A DNA stretch of 64,000 nt from Methylacidiphilum kamchatkense Kam1 (GTDB lineage Bacteria; Verrucomicrobiota; Verrucomicrobiia; Methylacidiphilales; Methylacidiphilaceae), in the NCBI RefSeq assembly GCF_007475525.1, contig NZ_CP037899.1, positions 868,001 through 932,000 of the forward strand, in the 5' to 3' direction. This document shows, in pieces, positions 8,243 through 16,908 of this stretch (its first letter is position 1; each line of letters begins with the position of its first letter). The notes beneath the pieces were generated by a model that had not been told where the DNA came from, made no database searches, and saw nothing but the letters and a program-made list of their open reading frames with translations. Both the position numbers and the translations under genes were made by a program.

Positions 8243-10603
8243 ATGAAATGTAGTAAAAGATCTTGGAACAGACCGCTTCTTATCAGCTTGTATTTCTTTG
8301 TTATCCTCTTTCTTTTTTGGATATCGAATGCAATGCTTTTGGCTCGTACTGAGAAACAGGCTCAGAGTGTGGAAATCATTCCTACGGCTGATGTTGATTT
8401 AGATAGAGCGATAGCGCTTTATAGGCAAGGTGAGTATGAAGAGGCAATAAAGATATTTTATAGAATACTGCCGTTATTATCTCCAGGGAAAAAAACTGAA
8501 GCACTTTATTCAATGGCTGATTGCTACCGGCTGATTGGAAGAAAAGAGGATGCAATCAAAATTTATCAAATGCTTGTTCAAAGCGATCCATCAAGTGCTT
8601 TTGCACCCACAGCCTATTTTTGGGAAGGCAAGTTATTATCAGAATTAGGTAATTTTGCACAAGCGGCTGCAGCGCTTAAAATAGCAGTGGAAAAAGCCGA
8701 TCCTCAGACAGCCAATGCTGCTAGTTTTCTTCTTGCATTGTGTCAACTTCGAATAGGTGAAGAAGAAAAAGGAGTGTGTAGACTCAGAGAATTGGTTGAG
8801 AAATCCGCAGATCTAAGGGTTGAGGCTGCTGCGGTATTGGCAACATATTATGAATCTATTTTCGATTGGGGACATGCTTTAGAATTTTGGTCTATTGTTT
8901 TACATGAAAGTAAAGATCCTCAAACAAAATCAAAAGCTTTGACACGTTGTGGTTGGGCAGCTTGGAAATCTGGACAGCCAAAAGAAGCCGAACATTATTT
9001 CACTCAAGCTTCAGGAGGACCTCCCTATACGGAATGGAATAGGATAGCTAACAGCGGTCTTTTTGAATTTTACTTATCTCAAAACCGATATAAGGAAGCT
9101 ATTCAATTTTATGAAAAACATAAGGAAGGATTTATAGAAAACCAGAAAGAAAAAATTCTTCTAGATTTATCAACTGCCTATATAGAGACGAAAGACTATT
9201 CGAAAGCTCTTTCGATTATTGACTTATTTCTTGCCAATTATCCCAAATCCTCCTTGGTTGATCTGGCTGTATACAGAAAAATTGTAGCTAATTATTATCT
9301 AGAGCAAGGTTCGTTGGAAAAAAATGCCCAGCAATTTTTCTCACAATATCCCTCCTCTCCTTATATTTATCCTCTACTTTATTTGGAAGCAGAAGAATAT
9401 AACAGAACCGGAAAATTTGCTTTGGCTCTTCCGATATGGGAAAAGTTGGAATCTGCCCATTCGGACTTAGTCCCCAAAGAAGCTATTCTGCTTGGGCGAG
9501 CTAATTCTTTGTATGGTCTTGAAAAGTGGAGTGAAGCAGCAGAGCTTTTTAAAAAGTTCTTAACCGAATATCCCAAATCGAGGGAAATGGTTCATGTGAA
9601 GATGCATCTTGCGAGTGTCCTCGAGAAAGTGGGAGAAAAGAAAGAGGCATTGAAATACTGGCAGGAAGCTCTTGGAGCCGTTAAAAGAACTGATCCAGAA
9701 AGGCAAAGTTGCCTTGAGCAAATCGGCATTTTAGCATACGATCTAAAAGAAAATAGCTTGGCTGCGGAGACTATGCAGAAAGTTTTAAGCGAATATCCAC
9801 ATTCTTCTTATCGTGGTGTTGCAGCCTGGATTGTCGGACAATCAAAATATGAAAATAAACAGTATGAAGCGGCAAAAGAGTATTTTTCTTTAGCTAGAGA
9901 AGCGGAACCTGAAAAACTCTACTTGGCAGCTACCCTGATGCTTGCCTGGATTGCCTATCACCAAGACGATGTTGAGAAAGTGTGCTCCTATGTCCAATCT
10001 TACGAAGACAATTATAAAAAAGGGGCTGAAGCAATCCCAACCGAGCTTTACTATTGGATCGCTTCTCGACTTTTACAAAAAGGAAAACTCGATTTAGCCG
10101 TTTTTTATTTTAAAAAAGTCATTCAAACTGCTCCATCTAAAGATAAATATTATATTTCAAGTCTTTGGCAACTAGCTGAAACAGAACGCAAGCTAATGAA
10201 TTGGAAAGAGGCAAATGCTTATTATCTTGAATTCCAGAAAGCAGATCCTCAAAACGCTTCCAATTCGCCTGTCCTCTTAGGCTTAGCTGAGACACAAATT
10301 GCTCTAGGGCAATTTGCCGAGGCACAGAAAAACTTAGAAGAGGTATTGTTAAAGGAACCTGAAGGAGAAAATAATGCCAAAGCTAGGATGCTTATCGGAG
10401 ATAACTATTTGGCCCAAAAAAATTATCGGGAAGCAGCAAAAGCCTACACGACTTTGAGTTTGATTTATCAAGACGATACGATTACTCCCAAAGCCATGCA
10501 AAAAGCTGCTTTTTCTTTTTCTAAGGCTGGAGACAATGATCAGGCCGCTTTTTGGGAAAAAAAACTAAAAGAAAAATACCCGCAGTTCAAACCGGACGCC
10601 TAA
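8243..10603 (+). CDS. Large membrane-anchored TPR protein of the Exb/OmpA locus
   Basis: A 786-residue protein with one N-terminal signal anchor (LLISLYFFVILFLFWISNAML) followed by about a dozen or more tetratricopeptide repeats, for example ALYRQGEYEEAIKIFYRIL and EALYSMADCYRLIGRKEDAI near the start and AKARMLIGDNYLAQKNYREAAKAY near the end. TPR arrays of this kind act as protein-binding scaffolds, here presumably in the periplasm. It sits between the ExbD gene and the TonB/OmpA-like gene, and its TAA overlaps the next ATG (TAATG at 10601), so translation is coupled. The place of a periplasmic scaffold in a Tol-like system recalls YbgF/CpoB, but this protein is about three times longer. Confidence 0.85.
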   Translation: MKCSKRSWNRPLLISLYFFVILFLFWISNAMLLARTEKQAQSVEIIPTADVDLDRAIALYRQGEYEEAIKIFYRILPLLSPGKKTEALYSMADCYRLIGRKEDAIKIYQMLVQSDPSSAFAPTAYFWEGKLLSELGNFAQAAAALKIAVEKADPQTANAASFLLALCQLRIGEEEKGVCRLRELVEKSADLRVEAAAVLATYYESIFDWGHALEFWSIVLHESKDPQTKSKALTRCGWAAWKSGQPKEAEHYFTQASGGPPYTEWNRIANSGLFEFYLSQNRYKEAIQFYEKHKEGFIENQKEKILLDLSTAYIETKDYSKALSIIDLFLANYPKSSLVDLAVYRKIVANYYLEQGSLEKNAQQFFSQYPSSPYIYPLLYLEAEEYNRTGKFALALPIWEKLESAHSDLVPKEAILLGRANSLYGLEKWSEAAELFKKFLTEYPKSREMVHVKMHLASVLEKVGEKKEALKYWQEALGAVKRTDPERQSCLEQIGILAYDLKENSLAAETMQKVLSEYPHSSYRGVAAWIVGQSKYENKQYEAAKEYFSLAREAEPEKLYLAATLMLAWIAYHQDDVEKVCSYVQSYEDNYKKGAEAIPTELYYWIASRLLQKGKLDLAVFYFKKVIQTAPSKDKYYISSLWQLAETERKLMNWKEANAYYLEFQKADPQNASNSPVLLGLAETQIALGQFAEAQKNLEEVLLKEPEGENNAKARMLIGDNYLAQKNYREAAKAYTTLSLIYQDDTITPKAMQKAAFSFSKAGDNDQAAFWEKKLKEKYPQFKPDA

Positions 10604-11628
10604 TGAAAACAGAACCATTCCATTCCATTTCCCTAATCTTAGATAGGAAAACGGTCACCTTAGCTGTTATTCTCTCTCTGCTCGTGCATTTAGGTCTAAT
10701 TTTAACAGTCGGTCCGTTGCGGATTAAAAATTTCTCTGTGCCTTATACGACGAAAAAATTCAATAGGAGGATAGATCTAAAAAGGGCTGAGTTGCCGGCT
10801 TCCATTTTTCAAGCCAGAGCCGAAACCAAAAGCCCATCGGTTACTCCCATTCCTGCTCTGGAAGCTCCGAAACAGATCAAGGCTATTAATCCTTTGGTTC
10901 AAGACATCACACAAGCCAATCCGGTTAGGATCCCAATGCCATCGGTTGTTCCTGGGGGAGCGCCTGAAGTTGCTGTTTTATCTCCGACTCCTCCTACGGC
11001 CGTAAGCCCCTATGAAGAGGATGCTAAATCTCAGCTTCAATCCATGATCTCTCATCTCATAACCGGGCCTTCCTCATCCGGTGTGCCAAATACAAATAAT
11101 ATTCTACCTTCAGGTCTTGGACATGATCCAATTCCAGGAGCGAGTGCAGCTGGTCAAGCGGGGACGCATCCAACAGGGACAAGCGGAGGAGAAGGCATAC
11201 CAGGAGTGGATGACATTCAAACACAGTTCAAAGCGGCTGCTAATTTTGATCCAAGGATTCCACAGCCCGTAGTTTTGCGTTTGCCAAGCGATATCCTTTT
11301 TGATTTCGATTCGGCAAACATAAAAGCCGATGCGGAACCACTTCTTTTCCAAGTGCTAGAAATCTTAAAAAAATATCATCGGGCCGATGTTGAAATCGGT
11401 GGGCATACGGACACATTCGGTGATAATATGTATAATTTACAGTTAAGCGAACAAAGAGCCTTTGCTGTCCAACAATGGCTAGAAGCTCATCTGCCTGCAG
11501 GAATGTATAATTTCCATTCTACTGGGTATGGGAAAAGTCATCCCATTGTGAATCCAAGGGGATCGATTGAAGAACAAGCCAAAAATCGCAGAGTAGAAAT
11601 AGTCATCCGAGCACTAGTTGAAGAATGA
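10603..11628 (+). CDS. TonB/TolA-type anchor fused to an OmpA-type peptidoglycan-binding domain
   Basis: A 341-residue protein in three parts. Residues 17-36 form a single membrane helix containing S25-L-L-V-H29, the SxxxH spacing that TonB and TolA use to contact ExbBD/TolQR. Residues of about 60-215 are a Pro/Gly/Ser/Thr-rich linker. From about residue 225 there is an OmpA/Pal/MotB-type domain (ILFDFDSANIKADAEPLL, GGHTDTFGDNMYN, LSEQRAFAVQQWL, NRRVEIVI), which binds peptidoglycan diaminopimelate. ATG 10603 overlaps the stop of the TPR gene; the frame opens upstream but without a better start. It replaces a TonB C-domain with a wall-binding domain, which is functionally MotB-like. A role in envelope coupling is inference. 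Confidence 0.85.
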   Translation: MKTEPFHSISLILDRKTVTLAVILSLLVHLGLILTVGPLRIKNFSVPYTTKKFNRRIDLKRAELPASIFQARAETKSPSVTPIPALEAPKQIKAINPLVQDITQANPVRIPMPSVVPGGAPEVAVLSPTPPTAVSPYEEDAKSQLQSMISHLITGPSSSGVPNTNNILPSGLGHDPIPGASAAGQAGTHPTGTSGGEGIPGVDDIQTQFKAAANFDPRIPQPVVLRLPSDILFDFDSANIKADAEPLLFQVLEILKKYHRADVEIGGHTDTFGDNMYNLQLSEQRAFAVQQWLEAHLPAGMYNFHSTGYGKSHPIVNPRGSIEEQAKNRRVEIVIRALVEE

Positions 11629-11816
11629 GCGGGCCTCTTGATTAGCCATCCCAATACAATTTGCTCTTTTATGATTTACCACACCAATTACTCTTAGTTT
11701 TCAATAAAGGTGTAGGAATGAGCTGCTTGTATGGACAAACAAGAAAATGTTATCTCTGGGGAGGAATTATCCTCCATTGAGGTTGTTTTTCTAAAAAAAA
11801 GAGGCTAATTTAATAA

Positions 11817-12383
11817 GTGCGAGGAAAGGCTCAACCTTGTTTTTTGCTGTTATTCTTTTTTGTTTTTCTCTTTGATGTTTTTCCCAAAAGCATAGGAAAA
11901 ACTTCAAAGAACGCCTATAATAAAACCATCTATGTTTTAGTTGTTCATGAAGCATGGTTTAACAGGCCGCCGGAGTTTGTTTTATCGAGGTATGATTATC
12001 TCTCACAAAGGGATATTCTTTATCAAGAAACGATTGCTGCCTTTAAAAAGGCTTATCCTTCTTTGGAGGTAAAGAGGATCGATAAACTTAGTCAGGCTCA
12101 GGAAGGCATACCAATTATAAGGGTGGATTTAGGACGCTGGAGATATTCTTTTATTGGTACGAATGCTGCTACCGATATCGTTGTTCGACTTTTTGCTGAC
12201 TTTTATCCTTCAAAAGACTCAAAAGCTATTCACTTAGGTTCCTTTGGGAATGTTCAAAGAGCCCATGTTTGGCTTTATGATGGGTATCGAGACTTTAATG
12301 AAGATTATATTAATGCATTGCGGCCTGCCCTTGAAAAGATTGTTCAGGCTGTTGGGCCTTTGTTAGATTCACATCGAAAGTGA
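11817..12383 (+). CDS. Secreted protein of unknown function
   Basis: A 188-residue product starting at GTG, with AGAGG about 11 bases upstream. The first 28 residues are a signal peptide (MRGKAQPCFLLLFFFVFLFDVF). The mature part includes IYVLVVHEAWFNRPPEF, IPIIRVDLGRWRYSFIGTNAATDIVVRLFADFY and HVWLYDGYRDFNEDYINALRPALEKIV, and looks like a small mixed alpha/beta domain. No lipobox cysteine and no catalytic motif are recognised. It follows the Exb/OmpA genes on the same strand after about 190 bases, so it could be an accessory of that system, but nothing in its sequence proves this. Confidence 0.6.
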   Translation: MRGKAQPCFLLLFFFVFLFDVFPKSIGKTSKNAYNKTIYVLVVHEAWFNRPPEFVLSRYDYLSQRDILYQETIAAFKKAYPSLEVKRIDKLSQAQEGIPIIRVDLGRWRYSFIGTNAATDIVVRLFADFYPSKDSKAIHLGSFGNVQRAHVWLYDGYRDFNEDYINALRPALEKIVQAVGPLLDSHRK

Positions 12384-12544
12384 TGGGAGCTTGCTCTAAG
12401 CACTTAGACAAATTTTTTGTAGGACATGAGCAGATTCTTTATGCCTTTCTTTTTTACGATATGTGAGGATTGGATAAGACTGATTTGTAGGCGAGGCAGA
12501 CCAGAGAAGGATGGAATCCACCTTCTTTTCCCATAAGGAAGTAC

Positions 12545-12679
12545 TTGCAGACTTTATCGGTGGATGGAAAACTAAAAACAGTTCGATTCATTCTTTTAAT
12601 TTTAATAATAAGTTTTTCTTTATTTTTAACTTGGCTTTGTTTATATGGGTATAAATTTTCATCACCTAGTCTGTTGTGA
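12545..12679 (+). CDS. Possible small single-span membrane protein
   Basis: A 44-codon frame begins at TTG 12545, with AAGGAAG at 12536-12542 as Shine-Dalgarno; GTG 12560 is an alternative start. It encodes a basic N-terminus, then a strongly hydrophobic helix (FILLILIISFSLFLTWLCLY) and a short tail. Its TGA overlaps the GTG of the next gene (GTGA at 12676-12679), an arrangement typical of translational coupling. There is no homology that I recognise. It could also be chance hydrophobic coding in AT-rich DNA, so confidence is modest. Confidence 0.35.
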   Translation: MQTLSVDGKLKTVRFILLILIISFSLFLTWLCLYGYKFSSPSLL

Positions 12680-14466
12680 AACTATCCTGTTTTCGTATTT
12701 ATGATTGGCACTATCTTTTTTCTTTTTATCTCGTTTTGAGTGTCTTATCTTTTTCAACCCTTAAGTCCGAAGAAGAATCCTCTTTTGACTCCGAATTTTG
12801 GACGTCAAGAATTGTTGATTTCTCTCTTGTCAATTCGAATGGAATGACTCATTGGATCAGAGGCATAGTTCTCTCCGCGGATGGTAAAGTGCTAACCTTA
12901 TCTGATGTTTTTAATGGGGAAGGGAAAATTAAAGAGGTAAAGAGATGGGACTTTCGACCTGTGCAATATCTAGGATGGATTGTGAAGGATCCAGAAAAAA
13001 ACTTTCTCTTGCTTCAAGTCGAAGGCAAATCCCTTTCGGCGCTAAGAATAGTTTCAAGAGAAAGTTGGCCTGCCAATGGAGGAAATGAATTTTACATTCC
13101 TGTTCCTACCCCTGAGGAACCTAGAAGAATTGCAAAATATGTTCCAAAAGAAATGCCACAAAAAGATAACGAGCATATTTTTTTTGAGGGTCCAACCGCA
13201 AGCGTGTTGCTTGGTAGTCCCATCATCAATGAAAAAGGTCAAACTATTGGAATCGTTGATTGGATCGACCTTCAAAATGGCTTAGTTAGGGTAAGAGTGC
13301 TTGATGGTCCTTTGGAAATCTTAGATAAAGCAGATCGGCTTGTTGAGTTTGCCTTTTGGCAAGAAAACTTAGAAGCGATTAGGAAAAAAGGAGAGCAAAA
13401 TTCCTTACTCTCCTCTTCTACCTATTGGAGAAATTTATGGCAAGGAATTCAAAAAAATGAGATCGAAAAGAACGCTGATATTTTGATTCAGCTCTATCCA
13501 AAATTAGATGTCGCCTGGGCTGCTGCCTCAGCAAATTATTTAAGGTTATCTTTATGGGATAAGGCAGATTTTGCTGCCAGAAAAGCTATTGCCATGAATC
13601 CTTCCGATTATCATTATCCGGTTTTATTTGCTCAAATATTAATTGGGAAGAAGGAGTGGAATCCCGCTATTGATGCATTGCTTCAGGCACGAGAAGAAGG
13701 GGCCCTTTCGAAGGAAATTGCCTATCCCTTAGGGATATGTTTGGATAAAATTGGTCAATACGAAAAAGCGGTAGAAGAACTGAAAAGTTATGTGGAAAAT
13801 CGACCCAGGCATGTTAGCGCCTGGATTTTAATGGGTGAAATCTATCAAAAGATTCATCACTGGGAACAAGCTATCAGTGCTTTTACAAAAGCGGCAAGAT
13901 TAAATCCACAATCTATACGAGCATGGGTAGGAATGGCTGATTCTTATAGAGAACTTTCCAAATGGGAGCAGGCTTCTGAAGCTTATACGGAACTGAGTCT
14001 TTTGGAGCCTACGAATGAGGCCGTGTGGTATAACCTTGGTCTAGTGTTGTTGAAAATGGAGCAGGAAAAGTTTGCTCGAGCTTGTTTTATGCGCGTCATA
14101 GAGTTAAATCCTAAAGATCGAGATGGATGGTTTAATTTTGGTGTCCTCAGTCAGAGAGCAGGAGAAAGATTGGTTGCAATGAATGCTTACAAAAAAGCTG
14201 TAAATCTAGATCCAGATTTTGGCATAGGATGGTTTAACTTGGGTTGTCTGTATCAAGAACTCCACCTTTATCCTGAAGCAATTGAAGCGTGGCGGAAAGC
14301 TGAGAAAACCCTCCCTGGTGATATTCGACCATTAATCAATCTCGTTTTTCTTGAAAACCATCTCCATGATTATAGCCAGAGGGATAAGGATTTGTCAAAA
14401 TTGGAAGGTATGGATCCTCGTCTTGCCCAGCAAATAAGATTTAAGATGGCTACAATGAGCCGGTAG
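12676..14466 (+). CDS. TPR protein with degenerate trypsin-like domain
   Basis: A 596-residue exported protein. Residues of about 9-30 are a signal peptide. Residues of about 45-200 resemble the trypsin-2/HtrA protease fold (GIVLSADGKVLTLSDVF; later GSPIINEKGQTIGIVDW), but the catalytic serine position of the usual GNSGGP loop reads VLLGSP and no His/Asp pair stands out, so it is probably a pseudo-protease. From about residue 260 to the end there are roughly nine TPR units (for example AVWYNLGLVLLKMEQEKFAR and IGWFNLGCLYQELHLYPEA). The start is GTG, supported by the signal peptide that follows and the GTGA overlap with a small upstream ORF. It is probably a periplasmic binding scaffold. Confidence 0.75.
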   Translation: MKLSCFRIYDWHYLFSFYLVLSVLSFSTLKSEEESSFDSEFWTSRIVDFSLVNSNGMTHWIRGIVLSADGKVLTLSDVFNGEGKIKEVKRWDFRPVQYLGWIVKDPEKNFLLLQVEGKSLSALRIVSRESWPANGGNEFYIPVPTPEEPRRIAKYVPKEMPQKDNEHIFFEGPTASVLLGSPIINEKGQTIGIVDWIDLQNGLVRVRVLDGPLEILDKADRLVEFAFWQENLEAIRKKGEQNSLLSSSTYWRNLWQGIQKNEIEKNADILIQLYPKLDVAWAAASANYLRLSLWDKADFAARKAIAMNPSDYHYPVLFAQILIGKKEWNPAIDALLQAREEGALSKEIAYPLGICLDKIGQYEKAVEELKSYVENRPRHVSAWILMGEIYQKIHHWEQAISAFTKAARLNPQSIRAWVGMADSYRELSKWEQASEAYTELSLLEPTNEAVWYNLGLVLLKMEQEKFARACFMRVIELNPKDRDGWFNFGVLSQRAGERLVAMNAYKKAVNLDPDFGIGWFNLGCLYQELHLYPEAIEAWRKAEKTLPGDIRPLINLVFLENHLHDYSQRDKDLSKLEGMDPRLAQQIRFKMATMSR

Positions 14467-14528
14467 TGTGCAGACTAATAGCGATTCTTTGATTCGTATT
14501 GTGGGTTTTTAATTCCTGTTTTTTAAAG

Positions 14529-15368
14529 ATGAAAGTGGAGTGCGCTAAAGCTGTGGCTGCGATCCATTTTTATATTGGAATCATCCTCTTGGCTTTTTCT
14601 TGGATTCTGAATGGGATCCTTGAAGGAGCTCGAACTCATTATTTCTTTTTCTTTTTGTGGATTGGATACATTTTAACGATCGATGGCTTGCTAGTTATGA
14701 AAAGAGGAGAATCTCCTCTGACAAGGGCTGGATTTTCTTATCTTTTGTTCTTTTTGTTGTCCATTCCTTTCTGGTGGCTATTCGAAGGGATCAATCTCAG
14801 AATCCAAAATTGGGAGTACGTAGGCTCCCATAAGTTTGGCCCTATTAGTTATTTTTTGTTTGCCTCTTTGAATTTTTCTACCGTTATACCCGCTGTTTTG
14901 ACCACTTCTGAATGGGTCAGGCATTGGAGATGGATTGAAAATTTAAAAAAAGGGCCTGCAATTTCCGTTCCGTCCAAAGGATGGATTTTTGTTTTAGGCT
15001 TAGGTTTTCTTCTGCTTCTTTTATGCTTTCCTCGTCTATTTTATCCTTTATGCTGGATTTTTCTTTTCTTTTTAACAGAGCCACTTAATGCGAAGTTTAA
15101 AAAAAGATCGATTCTTTTTGGCGATTTACCTCAAGGTGAATGGAGAGGGGTTATTTCTTTGGCTATTGGCGTCTTAATTTGTGGATTATGTTGGGAAAGC
15201 TGGAATTGGAATTCAGATCCTAAATGGGTCTATCATATTCCCTTTTTGGGGTTTTTCCCAATATTTGAAATGCCTGTTTTAGGATATCTCGGTTATTTGC
15301 CTTTTGCCCTGGAACTTTTTTCTGCTACTGTCTTATGCTGGAAAGGAAAATTACCCGTAGATTTGTAA
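14529..15368 (+). CDS. Polytopic membrane protein of unknown function
   Basis: A 279-residue integral membrane protein with about seven hydrophobic helices, including FYIGIILLAFSWILNGIL, YFFFFLWIGYILTIDGLL and GWIFVLGLGFLLLLLCF. It has distinctive aromatic stretches that look conserved: IPFWWLFEGINLRIQNWEYVG and WESWNWNSDPKWVYHIPFL. The C-terminal FPIFEMPVLGYLGYLPFALELF is also striking. I recognise no enzyme or transporter family. The start is taken at ATG 14529; an upstream GTG ten codons earlier gives a weaker N-terminus. It follows the TPR gene by about 60 bases on the same strand. Confidence 0.65.
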   Translation: MKVECAKAVAAIHFYIGIILLAFSWILNGILEGARTHYFFFFLWIGYILTIDGLLVMKRGESPLTRAGFSYLLFFLLSIPFWWLFEGINLRIQNWEYVGSHKFGPISYFLFASLNFSTVIPAVLTTSEWVRHWRWIENLKKGPAISVPSKGWIFVLGLGFLLLLLCFPRLFYPLCWIFLFFLTEPLNAKFKKRSILFGDLPQGEWRGVISLAIGVLICGLCWESWNWNSDPKWVYHIPFLGFFPIFEMPVLGYLGYLPFALELFSATVLCWKGKLPVDL

Positions 15369-15438
15369 TTACAATTGGCTTTTCCATTTTTCTTCACACT
15401 GGGGTATATTTTTAAAATTCCTTTTGTTATTTCCAACT

Positions 15439-16509
15439 ATGAAATCAGAGGTTTCCATTCTTATTCCTTTTGATTTAGGCTTAGAACTTGAGTTTGGGGG
15501 AGAGGAAGCTAATAGAATAGTGAAAGAAATTTCAACAAGAACCACGCAACTTATTTCTTTTAAAGACAAAATGACGGCAAAAGCTCAAGTGGTTACCCAA
15601 ATCTATAAGTTTGGCGTTGGTCTAATCGAGGTATCCTTTCCAATGGAAGCAGAAATGGGGTTTCTCACATTCTTTGCAACGGAGGTAAAATCGATTAGTG
15701 TCGGTTCAATGGGCATATTGTCTTGGGTTAAAACCTTTGTCAACGGTTTGATTGAGCAAGCTAAGGTGTTTGCTAGTTATCAGTATGTCTATCGGCTGGA
15801 GGAATTAGATCTATTTCCTGTATTTTCTTTAGAGCCAGGGAGTGTCAAAGACGCAGAAAAATTTCTAGAACAGCATTACAAACGGCTTTATGGCATAGTA
15901 TCTGGTGAAGCCAATTACGATAGCTTATCCCAATTTGTTATGGAAAATGAAAAGCTAATCAATTTTGGCTATTATGAAAATGAACTGATTTTGATTAAAC
16001 GGTTCGGAGCTGTCATTTCTTCTTACGAATCTCAAGTCATCTTGAACATTATACGACTGGTATATGCTCTATATTGGAATTTACGTTCTTATAATTTTTT
16101 ATTGGATAGAGAACTGGATAAAGCTCAATCTATTCTAGCTCATCTGCCTCCTTGGTATAAATTTTGGATGATGCCTCAGAGATATCAGAAATTTTCTGAA
16201 GAAGGCATGAATTTTGTGCAAGACAAGCTTTCAATTGTTGAATCCATCTATTCGGTTTTTGCTAATGTAAACCAGATAGCATCCGATTGGCATCTACGAA
16301 CGATTTATAAATATGTAGAAAAGGAATTTGATATCGATGATATTGCTTCGGCGGTAAAAGTGAAGTTGGATAGAGTGGAACAATCTTACAATTCTGCAAG
16401 AGAGTTTATTGCGACGAATTTCTTTATTGCGGTGGAAATTGTCCTTATCTTATCTCTCCTCTGGATGATTTTGGATACGGCCTTACTTTATATCATTTCT
16501 AAAAAGTAA
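15439..16509 (+). CDS. Tail-anchored protein of unknown function
   Basis: A 356-residue protein with no signal peptide, a long soluble and largely helical body, and a single C-terminal hydrophobic helix (FFIAVEIVLILSLLWMILDTALLYI) followed by KK, so it is probably tail-anchored with its body in the cytoplasm. The last 120 residues (RYQKFSEEGMNFVQDKLSIV onward) recall the arrangement of RMND1/DUF155 proteins, which also end in helices plus a C-terminal membrane segment, but I cannot confirm that link. The start is ATG 15439; a TTG five codons earlier is unlikely. It is followed by an intergenic region with a tRNA gene on the other strand. Confidence 0.6.
   Translation: MKSEVSILIPFDLGLELEFGGEEANRIVKEISTRTTQLISFKDKMTAKAQVVTQIYKFGVGLIEVSFPMEAEMGFLTFFATEVKSISVGSMGILSWVKTFVNGLIEQAKVFASYQYVYRLEELDLFPVFSLEPGSVKDAEKFLEQHYKRLYGIVSGEANYDSLSQFVMENEKLINFGYYENELILIKRFGAVISSYESQVILNIIRLVYALYWNLRSYNFLLDRELDKAQSILAHLPPWYKFWMMPQRYQKFSEEGMNFVQDKLSIVESIYSVFANVNQIASDWHLRTIYKYVEKEFDIDDIASAVKVKLDRVEQSYNSAREFIATNFFIAVEIVLILSLLWMILDTALLYIISKK

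Positions 16510-16908
<399 letters not shown>

Noticed and set aside
10552-10602. Upstream extension of the TonB/OmpA-like gene
   Set aside because: Lies inside the TPR gene and lacks ATG; the TAATG overlap at 10601-10605 gives a natural start.
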